Notes: a model not told the origin generated them from the sequence alone. Counted from the stretch's first letter, positions 46,345 to 59,443 are shown. The stretch is DNA of 64,000 nt from Codonopsis lanceolata (GCA_013146195.2 CM028378.1:85122295-85186294); one strand, 5' to 3'. Numbers and translations: made by a program.

Positions 46345-47305
46345 ACTTTTTAGGAAAATTTTTGGATCGGTTCACTTTTCAAAATTTCTAATTGTTAAAG
46401 TTTCATGTTTTTTTTTAAACTCGAAAAAGACACTTTTGAAGTCAAAAAGACTACGATTCCCTTAATGAGCATGATGCGCGCTATCAAAATAAATCGCGGT
46501 GCATTGACTAGGGAACCGCAATTCATTAATTTTATTACATTAATTTTTGTACCATGATTCAATAGTTTAATTGCATAGTCTAATTGTACCGCGATTTATC
46601 AATTTTATTGCATTAATTTTTATACCGCGGTTCAATAGTTTAATTATCTAGTCCTATTGCACCGCGATTTATTACTTTTATTTCATTAGTTTTTGCACCG
46701 CGGTTCAATAGTTTAATTGCCTAGTCTAATTGCACCGCGGCATCAACTTTTATGTATCGCGATTAATTAATTTTTGAACCGCGATACATATACCTAATCC
46801 AAGTTGCACCGCGGTATCTACTTTTATATACTGCAATGAATTAATTTTTGAACGACGATACATAAAATATTATCTAATCCATTTTTGCACCGTAATACAA
46901 AATGATAATAAACCAGACCACGTCCTCCACCTTCTTCTTCCATCTTATCCGTCGTAAGCCTTTTTCTTCTCATTCTTCTGCTTTCGTCCTATTGAAAAAC
47001 CATTAAACACAGATTCATTACAGTTTCGTATATAATGAATCAAACAAACTGTTTACCTTTCAGGGAGAGTTTCCCCCGAACCCCCACGAAGGGACGCTGC
47101 CCCCCTCGATCTGACCGGGCAGGTCGATCCCTGTTTCATTGCCCAACAATGGTGATTTTTAAATCCAAATAATGTTGAAGGAACTGTTGAATGAGATGAT
47201 GAAATTTTTGAAACAATATTTCGAAAGGTGGTCTTTTACGGTTGAAATAAGAACGAGGTACTGGAGAGATTAAAAAATTTAGAATATGGAATGGCCAGAA
47301 TTTAA
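46345..47305. mobile_element. probable MULE-type element with internal minisatellite
   Basis: The left end (TTTTTGGATCGGTTCACTTT near 46360) is related to the terminal repeats of the adjacent 47317-48498 element. A diverged inverted copy lies near 47265-47305. The interior carries the CCGCGG minisatellite and a short GC-rich piece (47062-47145). I could not define a target duplication, so the limits are approximate. Confidence 0.45.
46551..46905. repeat. minisatellite with ~73-81 bp unit
   Basis: At least four diverged tandem units starting at about 46551, 46624, 46697 and 46778, each with ACCGCGGTTCAATAGTTTAA or a variant and TTGCACCGCG midway. Confidence 0.75.
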
Positions 47306-47316
47306 TTTAAAAACTT

Positions 47317-48498
47317 GAGTTAAATTCGGGCCGGTCCACTTTCTCAAGTTTCTAATCACTTAAATATCATTTCATTTTTTTTTTAACCGAAAAAATTCAC
47401 ATTTGGCCACAAAAAGACTGCGCCACCCTTAATGAGCAAGAGGCGCGCTACAAATGATTGGATGTACCACGGTTTACATGTTTTTGCACTGCGATTCATA
47501 TGTTTATATATCGCAGTGCAAATTTATCAATTTTATAAAATGATAAAACTATTATTTGGTATCTTGGTAAATAAATATCAACAGTCGATCAACATTAAAA
47601 AGAAATAAACTATCAAACACGTTTATCAACAACCAGAATTAAATGACACAAACCCTTCTTCTTCCTTATTTCGTCTTTAAATATTGTTGTCATTTTTCCT
47701 TCTTTATTCATAACAACAATAGCTCCCTCAAAATGCTTTATTTCCAGTCGTTGTTTATCGTCAAATTTCTTATTAAACTTTATGATTTTCGGATGCATAC
47801 CAATCTTCGATAAAAAAACCATCCTTTTCTTCCTTCATCTTTATGAACTTGATGATAAATCTTGAGAAGGAACTTGATGATAAACAACCATATAGAGTTG
47901 ATCTATGAAGATTTCTCAAGATGAATTATTTCTTGAGTTTGATCTATGCCTAGATTTCGATCTCTCCCGCATCTTTTTTACTCTCATCTTGAGTTCAATT
48001 AATAATTTTGCAACATTGAAAGTCATGAATCTATTTGAAAATTGTTGTATTTCTTGGCAAAGTTCAATTATTAATTTTGCAATGAATATTGTAGTTCGAT
48101 GTATTTTGATGTAAAATATGTAATGTATCGTGGTTCACTTGTTTTTGTATCTCGGTTCATTTGTTTTTGTATCGCGGTTAATGTGTTGGTCAACCGTGGT
48201 GCAACTAATTTTTATGAAGGGAACTGTTTATAAACAAATATATCAAAAAAATTGAATACTGCTACCAAATAACAAATATATTTATATCGCGGTATATAAA
48301 CATTTTATGTTGGCTCTTTATATTTAAATCACAAAAAAAGACATGTGCACCGTGATTCATGCGCTAGTCATCCCTTCAGCATGCATTAAGGGTAACGTAA
48401 TCATTTCTCTCTAAAAAGTGACATTTTTCTGTTAAAAATAAAAACAACGGACTAGAGTGATTAAAATCATGGAAAAGTGGACCGCCCACAATTTCTTC
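47317..48498. mobile_element. MULE-type element, 1182 bp
   Basis: The left end GAGTTAAATTCGGGCCGGTC and right-end complement GAAGAAATTGTGGGCGGTCC start inverted repeats of about 130 bp. A perfect 9-bp duplication TAAAAACTT flanks it (47308-47316, 48499-48507). No transposase is present. It shares CGCGGTTCA-type motifs with its left neighbour, so the two are family members sitting side by side. Confidence 0.85.
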
Positions 48499-48507
48499 TA
48501 AAAACTT

Positions 48508-49940
48508 GTATTGAGGCACATGTATTGTTTGCAAATTTGGCCCATCCCAGCCCAATCATGGGCCACTGGCCATTGTGCCAAATAAAGCCCAAACTATTGT
48601 TAGCACACTGTTTTGGTTCCTGTAGAAAATAGATTAGCAATGTGTGTTTAAGGTCCACTGAGATTGAAAATCTCTTTCCTTAAGACAAAAACTGGCACCG
48701 TTACTGGAATGGATGGACTATGCCAGTGAGTCTCATAGGGATATGGATCTTACTTGACTGAAGAGGTCAAACCTTCCAACTTCAAATACTGGTGAAACGA
48801 AACCGCTGCTGTATCTATGTTACAGTAAGGACTGGAGGATGAGAATTTGGGAGAGTTGAGAAAATATCTCGTAACTGGACTTCTTTTTCCCTAGGATAAT
48901 AAATAGGAAGAAAACGTTGGGAGCGATTGTGATTTGTCTGTTACTAACAAACAGACACAACCGTTGGGACACAACTGTTGCAACTGTTTGGTTTTAAAGG
49001 GACACAACTGCTTGGAATGAATTGACAGCAAAAAGAAATGGGCCAAGCCAACCAGCTAGCCAACCCAACCCAAGCCGAGTCGAGTCAGGGCGAGCAGACG
49101 GCGGCGTGCGCACGTGTGTGTTTGAACCTGCATATGTCTAGGTCTTCCTATACAAAAGTGTAGTGGCCCTAAGGGCCAACCATCAGCTTAAACTCTCTCA
49201 TATATAAAGTAGAGCTCACTCCTTTATTTTCTCAATGTGGGATTCGCCACTAACTACCTACATGAGTTTCTCATTCAAGTATAGTTTGGAAAAAAAATTC
49301 CAACAATCCCGACACTGAATGAAATATCATGTAAGTTGATGACATGTAGACGATACAGAGATACAACCGAGAGTAACTGTACTGGAATAGGTGGCTTTTG
49401 GCTTTGAACCCTTCCTTATGATATACGATCGGGATGACTTACTAATCAGTGGCTTGAGCGTCTTGAACTGAATGGTGTTTGATGTCATCCAAGACAATAG
49501 TAATCACACAGCTACCCCTAAACATGATTTGATTCTTCCGTTGTGTTCATTTTGTCCCTGAACTATATCTGATTCTGCGAATGCTTTAGAGAATTCCAGC
49601 CTCTAAACTCTCATAAAAATCGACCAGTTTTACATTCACATAGGTGACTTCCTATAAGGAGTATTTTCTCATTACTCCACTTGATAAATCAAGCCATAAG
49701 AATCGTTAAAACCAAAGCTTGCCCTACACCAAGACAGATAACACTAGTGCATTTCACCATAGGAATGGGTAGGAGTTAAATCCTTTAGTGTTAACATCAA
49801 GATTAATTTAGTTGGGTTGTCCCTTTGAACCTAGACCATGGGATCTCCAATCAGCTAGGTGAGGTTTTTCGTTAAATCATTCTCTACTTCATAGGCTTGA
49901 GGCTCATTCCCTTCGATGAACTGCATGCTTTTTTGTTAAA
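48508..49940. other. intergenic sequence, possibly LTR-element debris
   Basis: No coding domain. 48990-49310 has features reminiscent of an LTR (a TATATAAAG box, aatgtgggatt, and an ending near TTCCAACA), but no second LTR or primer-binding site could be shown. A 16-bp phrase GTTAAATCATTCTCTA occurs twice (49873, 49937). Confidence 0.4.
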
Positions 49941-50560
49941 TCATTCTCTATCCAAGTCATCATCAGTCGCAGTATACTTGTCATCAAATTCTCCAGTTCC
50001 TACCACCACATTCAAGGACATATTTGCAGCAACCCCTTTTCCTTTGTCATTATTCTTCTTGTTTATACCACTCCATTCAACATCCTTATCAACATTGTCA
50101 TCAAACAAAACATCATAAACTACATCATAGTCACTGTCATGGAAATCTTCAAGTTCAGTTGACTTATCACTATCATCATCATATTCTCCTGCATTTGGCT
50201 CCCCTGTAATTAATTGGTCCACATCTACCTGTTTCCTAAAGCCTAGATCATCAAAATCTATGTCAATGTCTAGATCAATCCCTGATAAATTAGGCTGGAT
50301 AAAGGATAAACCCAATACATTGTTACTAGGATTCAATCTGAGCAACTCCCTGTCATCTACTATCAAACCAAATTCATACCCACTGTCACCACCTCTTTTG
50401 TAGTAATATTCTAAAGACTTTGTATCATAACCTAAGGTTTAAGCTATATCTTTGATTTCAAGTAGTGACCATTCATCTATGTCACAACCATCGAAAAAAG
50501 TTACCTTTCATCCAACATACTGAACACTCTTGAATTGACCACCATGATGAACTTCAGAAG
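49941..50560 (-). pseudogene. MULE (MuDR-type) transposase N-terminal relic
   Basis: The minus strand from 50560 reads a decayed FFDGCDIDEWSLLEIKDIA, then LGYDTKSLEYYYKRGGDSGY, LIVDDRELLRL and, to 49941, a long acidic stretch (YDDDSDKSTELEDFHDSDYD). This is the layout of the N-terminal region of plant MuDR-like transposases: a GG-x-V-x-x-D-x-WS-x-x-E module, LGY, then an acidic linker. An in-frame stop lies in the first part. The catalytic MULE domain and zinc knuckle are missing. Terminal repeats were not found. Confidence 0.7.
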
Positions 50561-51480
50561 TAAAAAAGTCCAGAATTTGTATTTGCAAAAGCAACATTTA
50601 TGCCTTAAATTAACTATCCGTGCACTTCTATTTTTATATGCAAAAGTCCAACATGACAAAACCCTACATTAACTATCCAATGTGGACCACAAAGCACATG
50701 CCCCAAAACCCAATAAAATTCGTCAATAGAGAGAATCAGAACAATGGACAACAGATAGGAATCAAAACATACCCCACAACCCAATAAAGGCGACAATGGA
50801 CCCCAAAATGTGAAACACTTTCCACAACAGCATAAATCAAACACATAATTCAAAACATTAAAAAAACCATCAATTAAAAACATAAAGGTGTTTCAACAAC
50901 ATAAATCAAACACATATAATACACGTGCTTCATTTCGAAACCCTAGGATTAGTGTACTTACCATACGCATATATTCCATGCTCATTAGATACCCTTAGGG
51001 ACCACATTATGCGAGTGATGAAGTAATTATTCAAATACGATCGTCAATCTCTAGCCCTAATTTGATTTCAACCCTAGATTCCTACTTTATTTCTCGATAA
51101 AGACCCCAATTTCTATTTAGTTTTTTGTAAAAAAAAAACCTTCTGCAATCGTGCTAAACTATCCGAAAGTTTCCCACGTGCGTGTGGAAAATCAAGAAAA
51201 AATAAATCATTGAAAAAAGGTTAAATTTGCAAACCTATTATTTGGACATAGTTTATATTGCTAAGAAATGTATTGGAATGGAGGGAAAAACTCCCGCCGA
51301 AGACACGCCAGCCGCCATGCGAGCAGCCGAGTCAGCAATCCGTCTTCTAGGCTAATGCCTAACAGACGGAAGGTTTACATTGAAAAAAAAATAGGTGAAG
51401 GTTTTAATTGTCAAATTCGGAAACATGAGGTTTAGCGTGCAAAACGTGAAATAGGACAGAGTTTTTTTTTACAATTCTCT
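50561..51480. other. non-coding sequence right of the MULE relic
   Basis: No domain recognised. The right edge (about 51360-51475) may hold a MULE terminus (gtttagcgtgcaaaacgtga), but no matching left terminus was found. Confidence 0.4.
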
Positions 51481-54060
51481 CTACATATTGCTTTGTGCCC
51501 TTTCAATTACGACTTGATTGTCGCAATGTATGCATATAGCTGGTACTGGTTGTGGCCAAGTTGGAATATTTTCTAGGAGGTTACGTAACCATTCGGCTTC
51601 CTCTGCTGTTTTATCTAGAACGATAAATTCTGATTCCATTGTAGACCTTGCAATGCAAGTCTGTTTGGAGGATTTCCATGCGATAGCACCACCACCAAGT
51701 GTAAATACAAATCCACTTGTGGATTTTGAGTCGTTAGTATTTGATATCCAGTTGGCGTCACTATAACCTTCAACTACCGTTGGATACCTTGAATAGTACA
51801 ACCCATAATCCTTAGTCTATTGTAGATATCTAAGAACCCTCACAATAGCCTTCTAGTGACCATGTCCTGGATTACTTGTCAATCTACTAAATCTATTAAC
51901 TGTTTGAGAAATACTTGGGCGCATACAATTTGTAAGATACATAAGACATCCAATTATACAAGAGTATTCATTTTGAGACATACTCTCGTGGAGGTTCTTT
52001 TTGAGATGAAAGTTTGGGTCGATTGGAGTCTTTGCAAAACTATTATCACCATTGTTGAATTTCTCCAATAATTTCTCAATGTAATGAGATTGTGATAATA
52101 TGATCTCCTCGGATGTTCTAGATATTTTAATACTTAGGATGCCATTAGCTAACCCAAGATCTTTCATTTCCAACCTGTTGGCCAATATTTTCTTGGTGTC
52201 CTTGATCATATTGTTATTACTGCCAATGATTAACATATCATCCACATAGAGGCATATAATAACATAACCATGTTTTGTATTTTTGCCGTACACACATTTG
52301 TCATATTCGTTGATCTTGAAACCTTTTGCAATTGTACCACCTCATCAAAGCGTTTATGCCATTGTTTTGGTGCTTGCTTTAAACCATACAACGATTTGAC
52401 CTACCGACATACTTTCTTTTCGTTGCTTGGAGCTATGAACCCTTCTGGGTGATTCATATAAATTTCTTTTTCGAGTTCCCCATTTAGGAATGTGGTCTCA
52501 ACATCCATTTGATGTTTTTCATGACCATGCAAAGCTACAAATGCGATTATTAGTCGAATCTATGTAATTTGAGTTATCGGGGAATATGTGTCAAAATAAT
52601 CAACACCTTCTTTCTGATTGAAACCCTTTGCGACCAGCCGTGCTTTATACTTATCAACAGACCCAACTGGTTTTAATTTCCGTTTGAAAATCCATTTACA
52701 GCCCAATGGTTTGCACCCCTTGGGAGGTTAACTAATTCCTTAGTGTGGTGTTGCATAATAGAAGAGATTTCACCATTAATGGCTTTTTTCCATTGAGGAG
52801 CTTCGGGAGTAGACATTGCTTCCCTGAATGTTCGTGGTTCACTATCCACTTATAAACGTGGTCACAAAGTTGGGTCCAAATGTTTTAGTTATTTTGGTCC
52901 ATTTACTCGTTCTAGGTTCATCATCTTGATGATTTTCTTGGATGATTTCCATGGGGACAATGTCTGTGGGGACCTCATCTTCGCTTGTGTTCCAAAGAAA
53001 TAAGCGTTTTCCATTAGTATTAATTTTTAATGGAAAGATGTTTTCGAAAAATGTGACATTTCTCGATTCCATGATTGTATTGACTTCAATATCTGGATTT
53101 TCAAATTTGTGCACGAAGAACCTATAGGCACTGCTATGGGCTACATATCCTATGAAGATACAATCCACGATTTTTAGACCAATTTTTACCTTTTTAGGTA
53201 ATGGTACTGCTACCTTTGTTAGGCACCCCCACACTTTGATGAATTTGTAGGAATGTTTACGACCATTCCATAATTCGTAAGGAGTTTGCTCAAATTTCTT
53301 GTGTGGGAGTTTATTTAGCAAATAATTGGATGTGAGCACTGCCTCCCCTTACATTTCGTCGGGTAGGCCAAGTCAAATTAATATTTAATAAATAGAGATG
53401 ACAATAATGTGTACTATCATCGATGAAGGTGACGAAGTACTTTTTACCGCCATATGATACTATGTATTTTAAATCACATAATCGCTATGAACTAGATCCA
53501 AATGTCTAGTGTCACGTTTCACTGCGTAAAACGAGGTTCTTGTTTGTTTGGCCTCAACGCAAGTTTGGCCTTTTTCTTTTGTATTGTACTCTAGGAATGA
53601 GATCCATTTGCATTATTTCACATAGAATCATGATTAACATGACCTAATCTATGGTGCCAAATATCAGAGTGCCCAAGCAAGTAAAAAGAAGATGTAGTTG
53701 ATGTTTTATTAATAAGTCTACCGGTAGTTCTTACGAGCAGACTTGGTGAACTGTTTCCAAGTGTTCTTTCCGCTACTGTAACTGTCTCTATAATTAGCAA
53801 CATACATTCTGGAACATTGTGTTAAAAGTTTTTAATTGATAATAGGCTATTCAACCCCCCCCCTTCTAGCCTATTATTGTTCTCTTTTGGGACTAACATT
53901 TAGGATTCACTTGTATCTACTCTAATGCTCTTTGGTCTAATGTATCAATTACTTTATTTTGGGTTCGTTCACGAAGGAGAAGAGTGGTACGCTATGGGTC
54001 CACGATTTGCAAACTTAGTGTCACTAAGTTGAATTATATTTTCGTCTCCGTCCAATAATT
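51481..54060 (-). mobile_element. degraded Tork-like Ty1/copia pol, minus strand
   Basis: In minus-strand order: a protease-region relic (about 54060-53900), GAG-pre-integrase with WHHRLGHVN (53803-53618), a badly decayed integrase core (53618-53340), integrase C-terminal sequence (LNKLPHKKFEQTPYELW, VWGCLTKVAVP; 53339-52842), a broken RT N-terminal part, RT with LYVDDMLIIG and YLTNCMRPSI (52293-51853), and RNase H with [19 protein letters not shown] and [16 protein letters not shown] (51801-51481). The RNase H wording is typical of the Tork lineage. Stops and frameshifts separate the blocks, and no LTRs are seen on either side. Confidence 0.85.
53810..53897 (-). repeat. LTR-start fragment related to the 27305-28570 solo LTR
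   Basis: The minus strand starts TGTTAGTCCCAAAAG and continues ACAATAATAGGCTAGAAGG, then a G run and TTGAATAGCCTATTA, closely matching the start of the solo LTR. About 88 bp remain, lodged inside the Tork-like pol relic. Confidence 0.65.
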
Positions 54061-56164
54061 CAACCGAGGATATACTTGATGTGCAAGAATATAAGAACCT
54101 AAATCTAACTTATCACTCTCGATAGATTTAATTTATCACAAAGGTGGGCCAATATACGACAAATGCATATGGTCGTGCAGCTATCTGCACCACTAGGTCT
54201 TTAATGCGATACCATTAATTAGGAAAAAGCCAAATAGAAAAGAGAATGATAAACTTTGTAATCAACAAGACTTGATTGAATAATAAATTAACATAGAGCA
54301 GAAGATTCGATGCAAGTTATCTCCAATTCCTAGATATGAGCGGTTAGTTCATCATCAACGATGAACTAATTGATTGGATAAATGAAAACATGAACGATCT
54401 CTACAAACTATGAATTACGATTAATCAAACAATATTCTATTGCTAAATTTCAGAGCTTTAGCTTATGGCTACAAGGTTTGTATTTATACTAATGGTTACG
54501 AGACTTAAAATTAGGTTACAATTGAAATTCTGAATTAAGAGAAGTCGGCGGCATGCAACCGCAAGGTCTTGAATTCCTCCGGGTTGTTAGATTGTGGACC
54601 TTGCGAGGGCAAGGTCCTTAGAGCATGCGACCACAAGGTATTCTGTAGTTTTTGGTCCTTTGACTCTTCTGACTTTGCACTTTGCTCATTTCTTCAATTC
54701 TTCACATAAATCCTTAAAGAATTCCTTACTTTCATACAAAACCTTGAAACTTACAATTAAGCTCCAAAACACAAATTAGTAGCCAAAAACCTCGTGGAAT
54801 CGCTATTTCTAAACTGAATAAGTACCACATAGATGGGTATAAAACACATTTTTCAAAGACATGTAGTCTTCTTGGTGTTGTAACCCCTTTTGAAACTTGT
54901 GATGATGTTATGGGTGTATGGTGTATATCATGTGAATCTTTTGTGTTTGGTTGTTGTAAAACAATTTTGAGCCTTATATGACTCTGTTTTTTTTTCAAGT
55001 GATGTATTTTCAGAAAATGTTTTCATTTTATTATTTCAAAATTTATTCTTTATGTCAATTAGTTGGTTGGATTCACATCTCGAACAGGGGCTAGTTTGGG
55101 GCGCATGACAAGTGAAATGTTCAATGTTCAATGTTCAAGAAGATAAGGGACGATGATGAAGAAGGCTAAGCCGAAAGGCATTTGTGTCTTAGAGTGTAAG
55201 TCTTCATTCCAAGTCCTACTCACTTAGACTTACTAATGTCTATTGTGAGTAAAACATCACAACCTAGTCTGGGATATACCCTCAAAGTTTGAAATTTTCA
55301 CTTATAATATTCTTACTCATAGATAGAAGATCAATGCATAAAATATGTATGTTACCATTTGTACATTCAAAGACACCAAAGTTTGGTTTCCTCAACCAAA
55401 CATTGGTGCAATTATTTGCTTGTCATATTACACTTGCTGAAATATTGCTTATATAACTGAATATACTTACTCACTTCAAATTTTATTCTATAGCAAACAA
55501 ACTCTCGGGTTACTTTTAGCATCAATTATATCGTGCTCCATCAACTGAAAGTTTTTTTTGTCAACCGAATTTGAGAAAATATGTGATTAGTTGTTGCTTT
55601 TTGAAATTAAAAAAAATTAACAATTAGATTTAATTAAATAAATGATATAATTGTAAAAGTTCAATCCGACAGTAAAATCATATAATGATATCATATGGTA
55701 AAGTGTTAATACCTTTTGCCTACCAATTAAAAAGTGGTTCCAAATATTAATTCTGAATTGATTAAAACTGATAATAAATTCAATACCTATCATATTGTTA
55801 TAAAATTATTTTTATATAAAAATTTCTCAAATTAAATTAATCTTTGTTATATTAATGAAGTATCACACATTGGTAGATAAATACTTTTATGAATTAACTT
55901 TCTTATAATGAAACATATAACAAGTCATAAGCATGATTGGAAAATATATCTATTAAGAAAAAAAATTGAAAAAAATTATTTTATTCGTTGATGTATTAAG
56001 AATTAAAAATAAATATATATTGTTCAACTTCAAATGACAAGTAATTAATTTAGGGGTAGTTTTGTCCAAACATACATCAAATCAAAGTAATCAGTAATAA
56101 TGTAGTTGATGAGTAAAAAATGTAGTGAAAATACCCAATCCCTAACTATTATTATTGATACTAC

Positions 56165-56257
<93 letters not shown>

Positions 56258-57016
56258 TATTATTATTATTATTGTTATTGTTACTATAATAATAATTTCT
56301 ATTATTATTATTCATTGCAATCCGTATCATTATTATGATCAATAAATTGAAATTTTCATTCAAATAAAATCTCTTTTCATAACGACATTAGCAATAATGT
56401 TAATTTTTGAACATTTTGATATTGAAATTTTAACTTTGCAAATTTTTGGATAGAAACACTAATTTTGAGAATTTTAGGATATGATTTTTTATGGGAACTT
56501 TTTAGTATTTTTTTCCATATAAATAAAAAAAGTTCTCTTAACACACATTTTAGATATGCTTATATTTAAAAAATAATACTCCCCCAATTCCACCAAAATA
56601 GTTCATATTTAAAAAATATAGTAACTAAAGGATATATAACTAGTATTAGAGTTTATCATAATTGAAAAAATGTTTAATCATAACTAATGTGTAAATATCT
56701 AATATCGAGGATAAATTGAAATGTTATGGAAATTACTATAGACATAATTTTTAAAAGTGGAATATTTGAGCAAACATCTCAAAATAATATACTCTACAAA
56801 GAACCCACTATTCTATTTTGAGACGTTTCACATAAAAAGTACATTTTTAAAAACTAATGCATACAATTGTCTTTTTTATTACTAATGAGTTACTAAAAAT
56901 GTCATTTTGTTAAAAAAATGACTTTCAAATGAGGACTATTTACCCAGAACGGAGGGAGTAATAAACTCTTTGTCTGGAACGAAAAGATTTAACATAACTA
57001 TTGACGATATGATTTA
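54061..57016. other. AT-rich intergenic sequence
   Basis: No gene. Includes a relic MITE (about 56760-56960, ending CGGAGGGAGTAA) and a long trinucleotide repeat, listed separately. 55080-55330 is somewhat less AT-rich but shows no recognisable coding unit. Confidence 0.6.
56163..56272. repeat. (TAA)n followed by (TTA)n microsatellite
   Basis: About 31 TAA units run to ~56256 and are followed by about five TTA units, giving a self-complementary junction. Open frames here (poly-Ile, poly-Tyr/Asn) are artefacts. Confidence 0.95.
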
Positions 57017-58138
57017 GAGCATTCACAATCATGAACCTTTCAAAAGGTTTATCCATCATGTCACGATATCAACTTATAATTATTTTTTTTATAAACCTAT
57101 TCTCCACTATACATAAACTCATAAAATGTTTATAGTATGGACCCACTACTAAATATTATATCATTTCATAATATATATTTGAAAGTAATAAATTTATTTT
57201 CAAAAATAAATATATCTTTGTAACATTACAAAATTATAGAAAAATATATTATGTTCAACAAATAATTTATACATTTTTAGTTTTATCTTTCAAAAAATAT
57301 ATTTTTATTCATAAATATTTATTAGTAATTGAAAATACCGATGCAATCATACAAATTATTGAACTAAAATAAATATAAAATCATATAAATTATAATTAAA
57401 GTTGCATAATACAATAGGAAAACAAAGTAATTAAATACTAATAAGAAATATTTAATTATTACAACTTAATTTTTATTATTGTTGTCTCCAAAGCGTTCCC
57501 AAATATGCTCTACCAAGTGATATCAAAGTTTTTGATGTGGGATACGGGTGCCGGTGGATCTACTTCTTCATCACTCTAATTACTTATTATATTATATTCA
57601 TTCTCCACAATCATATTGTGTAATATGATGCACAAGTAGATTATATCTTTCAAAGCTTCTTTGCGCCAAAATCAGGTCGCATCTCGTATTATTGCCCAAG
57701 CAGAGGACTATGAATGCTCGCTTAACATCCTTTTTGCAGGCTCTTACATTTGTTTGAACTTTATCCTTTTAGGATTTTCTGGATATATAATTTTTTTGAC
57801 AAATGAAACCCACTCTGAGTAGAATTAATGTATGTTTGAAAGAATTTAATGCTTTTTTTGGAAACCTATTTATAGGAAAATTTATAGTGTAAATTTAAAA
57901 ATAAAAAAATAAAATAAAAACGACTATATACAGTGTACCATTGCAAAAGCAAGAATGACCATGTATTTAACGACTATAATGTTTATTCTTTAAACAAGAA
58001 AAAAAAAGAAAAGTCTAATAAGCACCAATAAACCGGTTGATAAGCATGAAGTGGTTGAAATCTTAAACTTATGACTTGGAGTTCTCCAACGGTATAAAGC
58101 TTTATCAAGTTTTATAAACTTCCTTGTGGGGGGTGCTC
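57017..58138. mobile_element. PIF/Harbinger element, 1122 bp, with transposase relic
   Basis: It starts GAGCATTCACAATCATG and ends in the complement of GAGCACCCCCCACAAGG. TTA flanks both ends (57014-57016, 58139-58141), the PIF/Harbinger target. A transposase remnant lies on the minus strand in the middle. Confidence 0.8.
57480..57760 (-). pseudogene. PIF/Harbinger transposase C-terminal relic
   Basis: Minus-strand frames read CKKDVKRAF(I)VL near 57735, then (with frame changes) FWRKEALKDIIYLCIILHNM and IVENEY, followed by DEEVDPP. The order V-K-R-A-F-x-V-L-Q...FW...L..II..CIILHNMI is the C-terminal part of plant Harbinger DDE transposases. Frameshifts and the missing N-terminal part make it non-functional. 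Confidence 0.72.
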
Positions 58139-58170
58139 TTATACTGGACAGGCTTACAACAACTAGAATC

Positions 58171-58271
58171 AGAGGCAGACACATCAAGGGAGGTCTGGGG
58201 ACAATTGCCCCCACTTTTGTCAATTTTTTACAAGTTGCCCCCACCTGAATAAATATCTGCGTCCAACCTGG
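58171..58271. mobile_element. truncated hAT MITE related to 5137-5856
   Basis: Contains GGACAATTGCCCCCAC and TTGCCCCCACCTG, like the ends of the 5137 element. It is bounded by CTAGAATC/CTAGAATT (7 of 8; 58163-58170, 58272-58279). Only 101 bp remain. Confidence 0.5.
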
Positions 58272-58796
58272 CTAGAATTCTCATGACAAAAAAAAAAAAA
58301 AAAAAAAAGAAGAAGTAAAAATGTCATATTTTTAACAATACCAATTTTTAAAAATGCATTGGGTTTTGAAGGTAAGTAGGTAACAACTGGAATTTATATT
58401 CCACGATTTATATAAAGATACTAGAAATTTACTTTTATGCTTAAAGTTTGCTTTTACAAAAAAACATTAAGATGAATGCTACTCCCCAATTTACGGTTTA
58501 GTACATTTTAAACAAAATAATTTACAAAAATGCAGTTCTATCAAAAACCCAAAACCAAAATCCACGTTTTAAAAATGCATCGGGTTTTAGCAAATTGTCC
58601 TTTTCCAAAACAATTTTACCTTTATTTAAAGCATAGTTAACCTAGTATTTTTGTCCTTTCCTCTCATTTCCGGAAAATAGTCTATAAATTTATTTTGTGA
58701 TATTTTACTTAAAAAGTCTACTTTAAAAATTAAGATATAAAAATATTATTTATTATTAATAGACTACTAAAAGTGTAACTTTTTTTATTAAAAAAT
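58272..58796. other. AT-rich intergenic sequence
   Basis: Contains a 20-base A run (about 58288) and repeated aaaatgcat(t/c)gggtttt phrases (near 58350 and 58575). No gene. Confidence 0.6.
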
Positions 58797-59278
58797 TATA
58801 ATATAATAGAGGCCAGTCTCGCACACTTGCAATTAACAAAAGCTATTTAGAGCCGAGATTAAATTATCTTAAGAATTGAACGGTTGTGATTCACCCTCAC
58901 ATTCACATGTATGAGAGTAGTTATCCACTTTTAACTCACTATTACAAAGTCACCCCTACAATTAATATTATGAGCAGTCTCTTTTTTTTTCCTGAACAAT
59001 CACCCCTTATAAAACTCACTTTTACATTAATATATAATCTCACAATTGAGCTTAGTTGATTGATTTTAATTAGGCTATCTAGGCGGTGGGGATTGATTCC
59101 CACCTTAAGATGAAACTGTCATGGGTCAGTTACATATAACTCCTTACAAATAACCCCCATCAACTATTGATCGAGTTTAAAATCACATTTTCTATTTAGA
59201 TATTATCGTTTCAATTGAAATCGAAAATATATATATGGCAAATGGCACCGTGCAATAGACACGAGTACGAAAATCTAG
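58797..59278 (+). mobile_element. Helitron C (non-autonomous, ~480 bp)
   Basis: The 3' end on the plus strand has the imperfect hairpin CGTGCAATAGACACG followed by AGTACGAAAATCTAG and then T, the Helitron 3' signature. The whole body is collinear with Helitron B (opposite strand), including tacaaagtcaccccta and tcagttacatataactcctt. The 5' end is less certain. Confidence 0.72.
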
Positions 59279-59390
59279 TTATATTATAAAACAATTAGGT
59301 AATCAAGATTAAAATCAAGATTAAACACATACATAAAATTCTTGAGTGTTACATGGACTGTGATTGGGGGGAGCGAGAAAAAGAGGGTGG

Positions 59391-59392
<2 letters not shown>

Positions 59393-59441
<49 letters not shown>
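59393..59441. repeat. (GA)n microsatellite
   Basis: About 24 GA/AG units. Confidence 0.95.

Positions 59442-59443
<2 letters not shown>

Noticed and set aside
48990..49320. LTR-like end (TATATAAAG, aatgtgggatt, TTCCAACA)
   Set aside because: No partner LTR, primer-binding site or pol domain could be tied to it.
56106..56363. Open frames of poly-Ile and poly-Tyr/Asn
   Set aside because: Direct product of the TAA/TTA microsatellite.
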